Assembly: GCA_025617745.1 (NCBI GenBank)
Contig: CM046870.1
Location: forward strand, 2,671,285 to 2,735,284
Length of the DNA stretch: 64,000 bases
Direction of reading: 5' to 3'
Source of the DNA: Heliocidaris erythrogramma
Lineage: Eukaryota; Echinodermata; Echinoidea; Camarodonta; Echinometridae
Part shown: piece after piece, positions 11,346 through 24,705 of the stretch
Numbering within the stretch: position 1 is the stretch's first letter
Layout: every line of letters begins with the position of its first letter
Program-made: the position numbers and the translations under genes
Notes under the pieces: generated by a model
What the model saw: the letters and a program-made list of their open reading frames with translations, nothing else
Databases searched by the model: none
Told to the model about the DNA's origin: nothing

Positions 11346-11559
11346 GGTGCTGTGAGTCTACCCATTTTTGCCTCCTACACAATATTAGTTTATTCATCGA
11401 TCATTAATTTGGTATCTTTATGAAATACCAAATAATTATGCCATGGGTATGTTCAATAGAGGTCCGTGATACGTACGTACGATTTGTATCACAGTCCGCT
11501 TTGTGATTAGTATACCAAAGAGTTAAAAGGATCAATAACAACTAGCACCTGTGCTATCT

Positions 11560-11833
11560 TTTGATCCTTTTAACAACTCCATACTGTACACTATACACAA
11601 GTAAGATATGTAGAACGGAAACAACTAGGCATATACATTATGTATCAATCGTGCTTATTCCTGTTTTGCATGTCTTGCTGAATAACTTGTACTTTTGTAA
11701 CAATATTATAATAATACTTGTATAATACTATGTTATGATATCTTCTTTTTTATATTATATTCTTTGTATAATCATTATTGTAATATGTAAATGTACATAT
11801 GTTGTTGTTAATAAAACTTCAAACTTCAAACGT
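11560..11833 (+). mobile_element. LINE 3' end with ACTTCAA tail
   Basis: An AT-rich segment ending AATAAAACTTCAAACTTCAA, the short-repeat tail typical of CR1/Jockey-like LINEs. No ORF remains. Confidence 0.5.
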
Positions 11834-11839
11834 CAAACC

Positions 11840-14800
11840 ATGTAGGAGCAGCACCCACCAGACTGCGGTGTAATCTATCAATCGATTGCATATCCATACT
11901 TTAAATGAGTCTTTTTGTAAAGGGAAACTTTCATCATTTCAGAAACAAGCTGTTATTATTATGTTGGCTAAAGAAGGGAAAGATCCGTTGTTAATTAAAA
12001 ATCACAGATCGATATCTTTATTAAACGTTAATTATAAAATTTTAACAAAAGTACTATCTAATAGAATTAAAAAAGTTTTACATGAAATAATTTTTATTGA
12101 CCAGGTTGGGTATATAAAAGATAGAAACATAGGAGAAGCAATAAGATTAATAGATGATATGATTTTCTATACAAAACAAAATAATGTTCCTGGTTTTTTG
12201 ATGGCAATAGATTTTGAAAAAGCCTTTGATTCTGTGTCGCACATTTTCTTGCAAGATGTTTTGTGTTCTTTTGGTTTTGGACCATCTTTTTGTAGCTGGA
12301 TCAAAACATTATATAACAAATCTTTGAGTTGTGTATTCAATGGGGGCATATCTACAGGATATTTTAGTGTTGAGAAAGGAGTAAGACAGGGGGATCCACT
12401 ATCTCCATATCTATTTATACTTTGTATCGAGGTCCTCGCAAATTCCATTCGCAAGGACTCATCCATATGCGGAATCAGATTTGGTGATGTAGAAGTGAAA
12501 CAAACACTCTACGCAGATGATATGACACTTTTTGTAAAAGACCTCATATCAATATCATTGATAGAATAGGAAAAGCATTTGAAAATTTTGCAAAGATTTC
12601 TGGTTTAAAGATGAATAAAGATAAAACTTTTATATTGTCGTTAGGCCCTCTCTCTCAAAAAAGTATTGCAGTTCCCTTTGGTAAATTGGTAGAAATTATT
12701 AAAATATTGGGGATAACCTTTCATTGGATGTAGAGGTACAGGAGAGGATTAATTATAAAGAGAGTTTAAGTAAAATTAAAACATTGTTAATATGGTGGAA
12801 GCAGAGGGACCTTACTTTGATGGGTAAAATACAATTAATGAAAACATTTGCAATATCAAAAATAAATTATGTATCTTCACTTTTACCAGTACCACCATGG
12901 GTGTTTGAGGAAATTGAAAAGCTAATGTTTGATTTTTTATGGAATGGGAAAGACAAAATCAAAAGAAATGTTATGTTCATGGATTACGAAAGAGGGGGGC
13001 TTAAAATGTTTGACTTTCATTTATTTGTATACGCACAAAGGATTATGTGGATAAAAAGACTACTATTAGGGGATTCAAGAGTAGGGTGGAAACGCTTTTT
13101 TATATATGGGACCCGTGAGGTAGGAGGTCTATTGATACTATTCACTAACACTTCATTAAACATCTGTAAAATATCTTTGCCAAAGTTTTATATAGATATG
13201 TTAGACATATGGGCTGCTTCAAAAGAAGTATTACTTAGGAAAGAAATGTCTAAAAGAAATGAGATTATTTTTAACAACAAATTTATACGATTAGACGGAC
13301 AGATGCTATTTGATGAAAACCTTTTTTTTTAAATATTTACAAATTACATCATATAGTCGATATGGAAGGTAATATCAAACCAACGAGGGATTTCCTGAGA
13401 ATTGGATTAAAAGAGGAGGAAATAACTAAAATTTATAAGATGTTTGAGAATATTCCAGGGACTTGGAGACACCTTTTGAAGAAACCAGACACATACTGGC
13501 TTAAAAATAGAATTTATATTTAATGGAAAAACTAAGACTTTGGCTAATGTTACATCGAAGAAAATATATAATGCTCTGTTAAGCATTAAATTTGAAAAAT
13601 CAGTTGCGGTTAAAAATATAGAGAAAATATACAATTATTCAGAAAAAGATATTCATGTTATACTTTTAAGACCCAGAAAAAGCACTCTAAATAGTAGGCT
13701 AAGGGAATTTCAATTTAAAATGTTATATGAACTAATATATACAAAGAAACATTTATATTCATTCAAAATTTCCTTAAGCAGAGATTGTTCATTCTGTGGA
13801 AAAAATGAAGAAACTTATGAGCACTTGTTTTTTACTTGTGAAAAGACAAGAGGTCTATGGAGAGATTGTGGTGACTTGTTCAATATATATCAAATTAAAA
13901 ATGTCAGTTGGGTGGATGTCCACTTTGGTGTGAAGCATATTATTGTAGGGAAGGAACAGATAATCAATCACATCATTCTTTTGATTAAACATTTAATCTT
14001 CGTCTACAGCAGAACTAACACCAACTCCTAATGAAATTAAGCAAAAATTGTTGGAAAATGAACGAGAAGAGAAAATATTAGCCGTAGCGCGAGGTAAACT
14101 ATCAAAACATTTGATGAAGTGGGAATACTTTCTTTCATGTGTGTAGAGACGATGAAGCGAATGGGATCCCGTTTGTTTGTTTTTTGTTTTTTGTTTGTTT
14201 GTTGTTGTTTTTTGGCTTGCTCTGTTTCTGTTTGTGGGAACGGCGGCGATGTTCCCGATGCACTGTGAATGGGGAATGTATGTGTTGTGAGCGTGTGTGT
14301 GTGAGGATGTCTGAGTGCGTGTGAGGATTAGTGGTTGTGTGTGTGTGTGAGAGAGAGTGTTCTTTGTTTTTGTTTGTTTGTTTTTTTTTTTTTTGGGGGG
14401 GGCATTTTATTTATTTTTTTTTTTTTCTCCCCTTCTCGTTAGTTTTTTTGTTTATAGTTTTTGATAATTACATTTCCACCCTTAGGGAAGGGGAGGGAGG
14501 GTACATAGCACCTGATATATTTTGTTTTCTCTCTATTGCTTTAAGATATTACAATATTTCATTTTGTACGATGCAAGGTATATTTTCATCAATATCATTT
14601 TTTCAGGTTTCTTTCGATGATTGAGGTACAATTGTATAGCTGTATTGAGTTAGAAGATTATGTAAACATTGTTTCTTGTGATTTGTAATATATATTGTGA
14701 TTTGTATTATGTGAATTTGATTTATATCGTGTAAATTTTCTTTGTATCATGTAAATTTGATTTGAGAGAAAACAATAAAACATCTTTAAAAAAAAATACA
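11840..14800 (+). mobile_element. L1/Tx1-like LINE, 5' truncated and decayed
   Basis: Reverse transcriptase is encoded in fragments. The first ORF (11886-12569) has the palm motifs DFEKAFDSVSH, GVRQGDPLSPYLF and the catalytic YADD box. It stops at 12567; the thumb region continues at 12724-13332 and 13540-14031 in other frames. The last fragment ends in a zinc-knuckle-like CSFCGKNEETYEH...C (C-x2-C-x8-H-x4-C), typical of the L1/Tx1 C terminus. A GT-rich 3' UTR and an A-rich tail end at about 14800. No endonuclease domain remains. Several stops and frameshifts make it dead. Confidence 0.85.
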
Positions 14801-14924
14801 TCCAACCATATACTAGACGGGTTTATATACGATACAACAATACATAATACACAATGCACAACACTCAACATGAGATGACTGCGAATTTCCGAGCGAACTC
14901 ATACATTCTAAAGATGATTTTGGA

Positions 14925-15367
14925 CGTGAGTTATATTATTTTGAACTAAATAATGTTAGAAACTGTATTTATAAACTTTGTTTGTCCCTTTGTTCTCTGT
15001 ATAGTTAACTGATGAAACTCTTCTCTTTTTAGCCGGGCCCTGTGTCGGCGTTGTTGCACTCTGCTCTGAGCTAGCGGTACCAGCACTGCAGCCTTGGCTG
15101 CGTGAACTCCGGGGGAAGAAACCTGCAGTAAGAGCTGTTTATTTGGAGGTTAATTTTGGACGTGAGTGATGTTGTTGAGAAAAAAAAATGTTTGAGTATA
15201 GTATTTGTGGGCTCTGTTTTTCCCTATTCGATCTGTTTGAGTATAGTATTTGTGGGCTCTGTTTTTCCCTGTTCGATCTGTATTTAGTTAAAAGTGATTA
15301 CATTCTTCTTTACAACGCTGGTAATATGTCATGACTGTCAGCGCCCACAGTCTGAGACTGAGCTGTA
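14925..15367. repeat. Tandem repeat that is the target of the foldback element
   Basis: Units of about 235 bp start at GGACGTGAGT (14930 and 15157). A second unit is interrupted by the foldback element and resumes at 22099 with CTTGGCTGC and TGAACTCC words matching 15085-15110. A 45-bp word (GTTTGAGTATAGTATTTGTG...) is itself duplicated at 15190 and 15235. Confidence 0.65.
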
Positions 15368-15538
15368 TAGTCCGGGAGCCGGGGGGGGGGGGGGGGGGGG
15401 GTCAACCTAGCTGGAAACGAAACCAATTTTCATGTGCATGGATGTAAAGATCGCATAGTCCGATATAACGAATTGACCGTCTGGCATGTTCTATGTGGTG
15501 GGTGTGGCCAGGGGGAGGTCACAAAGTGGTCAAAAAAA

Positions 15539-16390
15539 TGAGCTAGATCAGCTGGAAAGGAAACCCTTAGAAACCTATATCAAAAGATTCGCCATAGTCC
15601 CAAGGTACATGAATGGACAATGCCAGACGTTTTAAGTGGTGGGGGGTGCCCGCCAGACGCCCCCAAAGGGGTCCGAAAATTGAGCTAGATCAGCTGGAAA
15701 CGAAACCCTTAGAAACCTATATCAAAAGATTCGCCATAGTCCCAAGATACATGAATGGACAATGCCAGACGTTTTAAGTGGTGGGGAGTGCTTGCCAGAC
15801 GCCCCTAAAGTGCCCCAACCCCCAATATTGAGCTAGATCAGCTGGAAAGGAAACCCTAAGAAACCTATATCAAAAGATTCGCCATAGTCCAAAGATACAC
15901 AAATGACCACTGCCAGACGATTTAAGTGGTGGGGGTGCCCGCCAGACGCCCCCAAAGGGGGTCCAAAAATTGAGCTAGATCAGCTGGAAACGAAACCCTT
16001 AGAAACCTATATCAAAAGATTCGCCATATTCCCAAGATACATGAATGGACAATGCCAGACGTTTTAAGTGGTGGGGAGTGCTTGCCAGACGCCCCTAAAC
16101 TTCCCCAACTCTCAATATTGAGCTAGATCAGCTGGAAAGGAAACCCTAAGAAACCTATATCAAAAGATGCGCCATAGTCCGAAGATTCAGCAAATGACCA
16201 CTGCCAGACGATTTAAGTGGTGGAGAGTGTTTGCCAGACGGTAATGGTAATCCATCCACCATTATTGAGCTAGATCAGCTGGAAAAGAAACCTTATGGAA
16301 CCTGTGGGAAATTGCTCACCAGAGTCCAAAGATGCGCAAATGACCAATACTAGACCATTTAAGTGGTGGAGAGTGACTGTTAGACGTTAT
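15539..16390 (+). repeat. Left-arm tandem units of the foldback element
   Basis: Six units start at 15539, 15682, 15830, 15972, 16120 and 16267, giving steps of 143, 148, 142, 148 and 147 bp. Each begins GAGCTAGATCAGCTGGAAA and carries two GCCAGACG words around AAGTGGTGG. Units alternate between two subtypes, so the true repeat is a dimer of about 290 bp. The sixth unit is the most diverged. Confidence 0.9.
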
Positions 16391-16719
16391 TATACAACCC
16401 CTATATGTTGTGCAGACTTACATAGATACTGCCAGGAATCATCATGATTATATATTGTGGGATCTACCTGCCGCACCCCCCACCCCCTAAAGAATGACAC
16501 ACAAATATGAAAATTAACAGTCATCATTTTTGTTCCTATTTCATGTCTTTTACTTATACATGGGATACTCGACGTCGGACAAACGCTGTATCAGCAAAAT
16601 ATGATTAATTTAACGCACGTAAGGAGTTTACTCCTATATTTAGTACATTTTAACAGTGAAATTTACATTAATTCTTGACTGAATTGGTAAAACCGTATTA
16701 GTATTGACGTTATAATTTC

Positions 16720-18890
16720 ATATGTTTATTGCAAGCTCCAGCAACTGCATGTTTTATTACTTGTTCTATTACTGATCTAAGTTGTAAACTATAAGATTCA
16801 TTCAAAAATGTTCAGACCTTTTTTTTTCAAAAAGCGCTAGTGCAAGCTTTAGTCAAATTTTTGCCGATTTAATGATTTCCCCATAATTTATACAGACGAT
16901 AATAAACCATTTCATTGAAACTTCATCCTATTTAGAATCATATTCCGCTCATTTTTGATACCAACCAAATGTATGTACCTCACTGAAAACTCTCTAGGAA
17001 AAAGCTCTCTATACAATCATTTTAAAAATGATAAATATTTAATTGGCCAGACCTATTGAAACGTATTAAAATCGTATCCTGATTATCGTTTGATATTACA
17101 AACTGCTGTTAAGATCCAGAGATTTTTTTAAAAGATCACAATATCCTGATACATGTATTTTAACAATGATATCTAATGACTACTTTGCAAATAGCTGTGC
17201 CTTTCAAATTACATAGTCTACACAGAGGCTTTGTTATCAATACTTAATTCCTGATAAATCAGATTTCACTTTTATCCACAAACATAAATGTGTGTAACAT
17301 TGATGCCAGTAATTTCCAATCCTCAAGTTTTAGCCTGTATTATTCATAACTCTGTTAAATACATGTCAAGTTATTCATTATATTCATAGAAATACATCAT
17401 CTCATCATATTTCATTCAACATGTTCAACATAAAATGATGTTAGACAGATAATATTAGTTAGAAAGAATCGGAACGTCGCTCGGCCCAATTAGAAACCTA
17501 GTGACATATTCGGATACACACATAAAGGTACAAAAAGGGTAATAAAGAATAATGTCACACCTGATCTCTGTTTATTTTGGTGAATTAGATTTGCCACCGA
17601 TACCATAACTCATTATGTATGTATATTATCTCACTCATATTTAAGCTGAATTCTTCACGTTCAGAGAAATCTCCGTATAAAAAAAAATACATTTGATTTG
17701 ATTTGATTTGATGTTCATTTCTATTTCCATGTACATCATCACAGATTTGCAATCTTCATGTATGGTCACATAAAATCATAATTATATAGAAAAAGGGGTC
17801 GTCATAAGCACAGTTCAGGTGGAACATAGGGTCTGTAAATACCAATAACCTTCATAAAACTCCTGAATACTGATTCTTATATTGCAAGGTACAAGGATAC
17901 GGGCTGAAAAAACACCTGTAGGTATATTTCTATGCATAAATACGAATGATGCAGATACAGGCATTAATAATATGTAGACTGTCTTGTAATAAGTAGGAAA
18001 CAATTAAGGTTAGTCTGTAAATATTTATGTCATTTTGAAGTAAATATACAACATTCGCATATTTACAGACAAACAATTGATTAATAATATTGTATATCGC
18101 TAGCAATACATGAAAGAAGATAATCTTTTAAGCGTTCTTTTTTTTAATACACTTTGTTGGGCTTAAATATAAACTATATAGGTAGTGAATTCCAAATATC
18201 GGGTCCAGTGTGTCTTATAGATCTATGGGCCTGCCTTGACGGCTGTTTTGGGATAATTGTTCAAATGCATATTAATAGAAATTCAGGTAGGGTATTTATG
18301 TAGGACGAGTAATTGCATAAAGGCTGCCACGGTAACTGAAGTTATGTAAACATATATCCACTGTTTCAAACAATGCGGAATATCATTCTGAATATTATCT
18401 CCAAGTTTCAATGCATCATGATAAAGAATTAAAAAGTAACAGCCTAAAAGGAAAAGGTTCAAGTGATCAATGTGCTAACAAATATTCAAAAATCTAAAAA
18501 AACCGAGGTTTTATGGTACTTTGCAGGGCACTCTGCTCATAAGCAACGAAGATGTCCATTATCAAAATGGTGTTTACATGCATCAAAGATAATTATGTAC
18601 AATATAAATTCACTGTCTGAGTATTGTTTGAAACCCATATCAAACCTTAAATATAAAATAAAAATCAATTTTCACGCCAAAATATCAAAAAATTATCAAA
18701 AACGTTTCGGTGTGCATTGAACGGTTGTTATGAAAACAGTGCATGGTGCAAGGTCGGTATTACATGTATTAAAATGTGCGGAATATGATTCTTAATACGA
18801 TGACCAAGTTTCAATTAAATATACTATTCATACTTAAAGTTTTATGTGAACATGTCAAAAATGTACAATAGAAACAGGTCTGTGTATCAT
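16720..18890. other. Foldback interior, AT-rich, no gene seen
   Basis: The region is AT-rich with only short, domain-free ORFs. No transposase motif was recognised on either strand. Confidence 0.5.
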
Positions 18891-20640
18891 GGTATAACTA
18901 ATGTTTTACTACAAATATCATTCATGAAATAGTTTCTCCTTTAACACATATTGTTAATCTATCACTAAAAAACGGCGTTGTTCCTAATAAAATGAAGATT
19001 GCAAAGGTCATGCCTATTCACGAAAGGTGACCAACAAGACAAAGATATATTACCTCCCTTTATCACCCCTAACAAGCTTCTCAAAAAATCTAGAAAAAAA
19101 TCGTTTATTCTGGACTCATTATATACGTTTTTAGATAATAATCATATCCTCTCCGCGCCTCAACATTCACGCATGGGCTTCTAATATTCATAAATTTGCC
19201 AGAGCTATAGACAGTGGCACACACTGCAGGTATTTTCTTGGACTTCTCCAAGGCCTTTGCTACTACATATCATGATATATTGTATAAGTTATCTCACTAT
19301 GGTATCCAGGGAAATGCCTTGGAGTGGTTCAGGAACTAACCTAGTGATAGAAAACAATATGTATACATGAATGGTTTTGAATCGACCCTTCAGTCAATTA
19401 CTTGTGGTATCCCTCCAGGCTCTCTGTTAGGCCCGCTCCTGTTTATTTTATGTACACTAACGATCTACAAAACTCATCTGCAGTCTTCTCACAATCCTCT
19501 TTGCCGATATTTTTTGCTCTCACCATAACACTTCTGAACATTGTAAACACTGAATTCATTTGCGCTTTTGAGTGGATGAAAGCTAACAAATAATTGTCGC
19601 TCATCATAAAATAAACAAATTTCTTGCCATTTAGTAATTCTATATCATTTTTTGGTGTTTATATAAACAGTAAGTCGCGGAAAGTTCAAATTTATTGTTG
19701 ATGTAATTTGTAAACTCATGTAATTCAGGTGTATATTGAACAAGGTCTTATATCTTAATTATTGTACTTGCATGGGGAAATAGCTCCACAACCCTCATGG
19801 ACAAAATGTAAGAATTGTAAAGAATGCTGGATTCCGTGCACATACAAATGAGCTTTTCTATAACTTTTATATTCTTGAGATATCTGACTTGTACTTTCTT
19901 GGAATCTTGGAATCTTGGAATATTTATATAATACGAACTCTCGAAAAGTAATTTACCGCATGATTCCTTCCTATTTTCCAACCCAACATTATGCGGTACA
20001 TTCCTACCCAACTAGACAGACAAACAATTTCCACCTCCCCTGAGCCCCAACCGTGTTTGCAAACAAAACAATCACCTTTACTGGACCCAAATTCTGGAAT
20101 AGCCTGCATGGAAAACGAACTGGTTGATAGCTCCTCCAACAATTCTGTCATGCTGGATCTTACAGGTGATGGTCACACAGCCTTTTCTTCTTGTTACACT
20201 GTCCTGCCTTTACAATTTTACTTTCGCTTCTTTCTTCTTCTTTTTCTTCTTTTCTTTAGTCTCTTTCGTCGTTTTCTTTTCTTTCCTCCACGTTATGAGC
20301 ATTGCTCTCCTTGTTCGGGATCGTTTAGTAAATCTGATATTTCTATTCCGTTTCGCTTTTTATTACATATTAATCACAATTACTTATAATATTAAGTACT
20401 CTAAACGAGAGCCTAATCATTTACAAGCCATATGCTTTTTATTTAAGCTCCTCCTCGTTTACAAATATCTCCCCCCATTCGTTCCTACATGTATATCTCT
20501 CTAAACTTTCCACCTATTTACTGCACTTTATACTTGATTTTAGTTCTTTACTCGTTTTGAAATTGACGCTTAATATATGCTAGTAATAACTGAATTGTTT
20601 TTTGATGTGGAAGTGGAACAAATGAAAATTCAGAATTCAA
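18890..20640 (+). mobile_element. Decayed CR1/Jockey-like LINE inside the foldback element
   Basis: Fragments of reverse transcriptase are readable in several frames: NGVVPNKMKIAKVMPI (18970-19020), FLDFSKAF (near 19235), CGIPPGSLLGPLLF (19400-19450). The catalytic box is lost. The end has a C-rich 3' region and an ATTCAAACTTCAAAC tail near 20635. Many stops and frameshifts. Confidence 0.7.
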
Positions 20641-21239
20641 ACTTCAAACTATACCAATATGCCATATATACAAATATTACTGTGTTATTATAAAACTCCT
20701 CTCTCCATTCGCACAAAAAAATCACAGAAACTGGCCCCAGAATGGTCTACTATCTATCAGTGAACCGGCCCAAATTTATAACGACAATACTTGGCAAAAC
20801 GGAGGTTTTCCACTGCAGTCAAGAACTAATGTCAATTATAATTATAACATACTATAATCATTAACAATCACACAAACCATAATCCACATTGTTAAAAGGT
20901 ACATAAATCGATCATATTTTGCTGGTTTTACAGCGTTTGTCTGACGTCTAGATATCCCATTTATATGTAAAAAAAAAGGAATAAGAAAAACAATAATGAC
21001 TGTTGATTTGCACACTTTGAGTGTCCTTCTTTACATGGAGGATTGGGGGGGGGGGGGGGGGGCGTATGGCAGGTAGATCTCACAATATATAATCATGATA
21101 ATTTCTGGTAGTATCTATATAAGTCTAGACAAAGCCAATTTGTTTGTTTGTTTTTGCTTTTTTCTTTGTTCCCACGGACTTTCGTTTGCACAGGTCTGAT
21201 CTCGCTCAAAATATAGGGGGTGTATATTAGTAACGTCTA

Positions 21240-21960
21240 ACAGTCACTCTCCACCATTTAAATCGTCTGGCAGTGGTCATTTGTGTATCTTTGGACTATG
21301 GCGAATCTTTTGATATAGGTTTCTTAGGGTTTCCTTTCCAGCTGATCTAGCTCAATATTGGGGGTTGGGGCACTTTAGGGGCGTCTGGCAAGCACTCCCC
21401 ACCACTTAAAACGTCTGGCATTGTCCATTCATGTATCTTGGGACTATGGCGAATCTTTTGATATTGATTTCTAAGGGTTTCCTTTCCAGCTGATCTAGCT
21501 CAATTTTTGGACCCCCTTTGGGGGCGTCTGGCGGGCACCCCCACCACTTAAATCGTCTGGCAGTGGTCATTTGTGTATCTTTGGACTATGGCGAATCTTT
21601 TGATATAGGTTTCTTAGGGTTTCCTTTCCAGCTGATCTAGCTCAATATTGGGGGTTGGGGCACTTTAGGGGCGTCTGGCAAGCACTCCCCACCACTTAAA
21701 ACGTCTGGCATTGTCCATTCATGTATCTTGGGACTATGGCGAATCTTTTGATATAGGTTTCTAAGGGTTTCGTTTCCAGCTGATCTAGCTCAATTTTTGG
21801 ACCCCCTTTGGGGGCGTCTGGCGGGCACCCCCCACCACTTAAAACGTCTGGCATTGTCCATTCATGTACCTTGGGACTATGGCGAATCTTTTGATATAGG
21901 TTTCTAAGGGTTTCCTTTCCAGCTGATCTAGCTCATTTTTTTGACCACTTTGTGACCTCC
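21240..21960 (-). repeat. Right-arm tandem units of the foldback element
   Basis: Inverted copies of the left-arm units, recognisable by CCAGCTGATCTAGCTC repeated at about 145-bp steps. The subtype order mirrors the left arm. Confidence 0.9.
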
Positions 21961-22317
21961 CCCTGGCCACACCCACCACATAGAACATGCCAGACGGTCA
22001 ATTCGTTATATCGGACTATGCGATCTTTACATTCATGCACATGAAAATTGGTTTCCTTTCCAGCTAGGTTGACCCCCCCCCCCCTGGCTCCCGGACTAGT
22101 ATTACGGCTTGGCTGCTTGAACTCCCAGCGAAATGTCTAACAGTAAATACCTAATTACTGAGCGCTGCTTATTTCAAGATTGAAAATTGTATACCGTACT
22201 TACCATTTTTTTTAATACCACAGTTAACATTTGACGATGAATTTACCCTACCGTCTTTATTATTATTATTTCTTTATTCTTTATTTTTATTTTTCTCCCC
22301 ATTTCTTGTGAGCGTGA

Positions 22318-22530
22318 ATTCTCAAAATCAACTTGATCAATTTTCTTCAAATTTTCGTCAATTATCAGGCCATATCAGATCAAGTGCTCCTATCATTATC
22401 AAGGTCATCAGGTCATCGTGACGTCATCCAGGCGCCATTTTGTGAAATCACATTATCAATCATATCTTCATAACGAGTCATGAAAAATGAACCATATTTG
22501 ACACACATGAACTTCAGGTCAAGGGTCAAC
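22318..22530 (+). repeat. Dispersed repeat with GACGTCATCCAGGCGCC, copy 1
   Basis: A block containing TCAAGGTCATCAG, GTGACGTCATCCAGGCGCC and ATTTTGT recurs at 24490-24705 in the same orientation with moderate divergence. No ORF. Confidence 0.7.
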
Positions 22531-22664
22531 ATAAAATGTTTGAGTTTGAGTTTGAGTTTATTAACAACACATCACATGAATGACAGTATAATCATTAATA
22601 TAAAGAGTAATAATACTGGATTTGAAGGTTTGCATGGTTGCAATGAGTATACTAATTATGTATT

Positions 22665-23003
22665 ATTAGTATACTCATTCTGGTGTCAATATTTCACCTT
22701 TTTCCATATGTATGTTTTAACCTTAATGTCTTTCCTCAACAGGATGACTTGTTTCTCTCCACAGATTATCTCCAACAGGATTTCATGATTCTCTCCTCAA
22801 TTTGTTCATTATCATTGTTTTTTCACCTTTCTCTCCACAGCCACACCGGTCCACTTCATTCACAACATTTATTATAGTATATTTATTATTATTAGTACAC
22901 TCATTCAGGTGCCACGTTTCACCTTTTTCCATGTGTATGTTTTAACCTTAAATTCTTTCCTCAACAGGATGTCATGTTTCTCTCCACAGATTACCTACGG
23001 TCC
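22665..23003 (+). repeat. Two-unit tandem duplication
   Basis: The segment TATTAGTAYACTCATTC...TTCCTCAACAGGATG...CTCTCCACAGATTA at 22665-22775 is repeated at 22888-23003. The units contain splice-acceptor-like CAACAG and CCACAG words but no exon could be supported. Confidence 0.6.
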
Positions 23004-24180
23004 TAATCCCCTTTTGTTTCCAGCTTATCCAGACGGTTAATTGGTTTCTTAGTCCTATTGTTCACTTGTTTTCAATGTTTCTTTTCAACGCAGGATTCGT
23101 TTAATGTTACTTATTCTTTCAATGCAGTTACCTTGATGTTATTTATCCTTTCAATGCATGTTACTGTTACTATTTCTTTCTATACTAATTCCGTGATGTT
23201 ATTGTTTGCCTCCATTTCAATAAGTGAATTGCTGCTTCAGTAATAATATTACATGAATACATATACATAAAAAAGTACTTATCTACATGAAATTTATATA
23301 AATGGATTTACAATAATATGTAGTCATGTTTGTAGATCAATGAATAATCAAGTACGTGATTACCCTTGTCATCAAAATGCGCGCGCAGCGCGTAGAGAAC
23401 GTAAAAACGCCGTTTTTTCGCATGGTTTGTATTTCTGACACTATTCTTGACAATTTCTAACTATTTACAGTCATTCTCGACTTTCCATAATGCCACACGC
23501 GCGCGTCAAACTTTCAAATTCGTGCGCGCGTCAATGGGCATTCTCATGTAAAAAGTGGTAAAAACATGCCTATCTAGAATTCGCCATAACTCCTCAGAAT
23601 GCGTAGATACCCCCAAATTTCTTTACATATTCCGAAAGCTTGTGAGTTGTAGATTTGAATTCATGCAGAATTTTTGCCGATCACATTTTGTGACGTCATC
23701 ATATTTGCATATGAACTTAAAAATATGATTTTGAAGAAAATGACGTCATCATTTTTGTATTCATTTGATAATATTTCAGTAATAAGTGGTCGATTTTCTT
23801 CCAAATTTTGATATGTTATAGCTGAGACAATTCTCTACAAGATCAGTCACCACCATTTTTCATTTTGATGACGTCATCATAGTGAAATTTTCAATTAAAT
23901 ATGCCATCTCAGAATTTTCCCTATTTGCGTGTTATGTCAATGGAAGATGATCTTTATTCTAATCATGAATCTACATGACATTGTTCTCTGAGCAGTATCT
24001 CAGTTATTTTTGGTCTATTTCCTTCCAGATTTTAATATGTTGTAGCTGAGACTATAAGCTTTTACAAATGTGGTCTCCAATTTTTGATCAGATGTCGGGA
24101 TCATGCCCAATTTTTAAGTACAAAATGTGATTTGAGAATCCCGTTTTTCGCTTACGTGTTATCTCTATGGGAAATATTTT
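23004..24180. other. Intergenic DNA, no gene seen
   Basis: AT-rich with several GACGTCATC words and a cluster of GCGCGC words near 23380-23530. No coding domain was recognised. Confidence 0.4.
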
Positions 24181-24240
24181 GGTATATTGGTCAAAGCACT
24201 TGCCTCCGGTGACCCAGGTTCGATCCCCGGTGGGTCCATC
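24178..24240 (+). other. tRNA-like sequence
   Basis: A-box-like TGGTATATTGGTCAAAGC and a T arm CCAGGTTCGATCCCCGG are properly spaced. The anticodon arm is short and the 5' acceptor strand does not clearly pair with GGGTCC. Probably a tRNA-derived SINE head. Confidence 0.5.
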
Positions 24241-24489
24241 ATTTTAAAATTTTTTTCGCTTCTTTTTGCCTTTCATTTTACCATCCTCTTCGACTATTAT
24301 AACATAAACAATCACAAACCATGTAATAAACTGCCTTATTTTGCGTGTTATGTCTATTAGAAAGTAGTGTGCAGTAGTTTGTGTACAACCCTATGGAAAT
24401 TGTGATTCCCTGTCGTGTATTAGAGCTATGGGGTTTATCTCCCAAGTATACTGCAATATCAAATACAGTACAGTAATGTAGTCCTATTT

Positions 24490-24705
24490 GATATCACAAT
24501 TTCTCAAAATTGGCTTAGTCAATTATCTTCAAATTTTTGTCAGTCATCAGTCCTAATAAGGTCAAGTTCCCGCATCTTTTTCAAGGTCATCAGATTATTG
24601 TGACGTCATCCAGGCGCCATTTTGTAAAAATCAACTTATGGTCGTATCTTCTTCACGAAATGTCATTTCTCTTTCATATTTGGCATGGCTAAGGTCAATG
24701 TCATT
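24490..24705 (+). repeat. Dispersed repeat with GACGTCATCCAGGCGCC, copy 2
   Basis: Second copy of the block at 22318-22530, sharing the same order of conserved words. A short ATC/ATT trinucleotide stretch follows at 24715-24780. Confidence 0.7.

Larger units (their letters stand above)
15368..22098. mobile_element. 6.7-kb foldback transposon with tandem-repeat arms
   Basis: The ends are exact inverted copies (TAGTCCGGGAGCC at 15368; inverted at 22098), followed by G or C runs and then long inverted arms reaching about 16720 on the left and 20770 on the right. Each arm holds tandem units of 143-148 bp beginning GAGCTAGATCAGCTGGAAA. The flanks carry GTA on both sides, a possible 3-bp target duplication, and joining them rebuilds a unit of the surrounding tandem repeat. 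No transposase ORF is visible; the interior holds AT-rich DNA and a dead LINE. Foldback elements with repeat-built arms are known (Drosophila FB, sea urchin TU). Relation to either is unproven. Confidence 0.85.

Noticed and set aside
15539..16390. Regular repeats resembling a CRISPR array
   Set aside because: Units are 143-148 bp with conserved sequence throughout and no unique spacers; they are arms of a foldback element.
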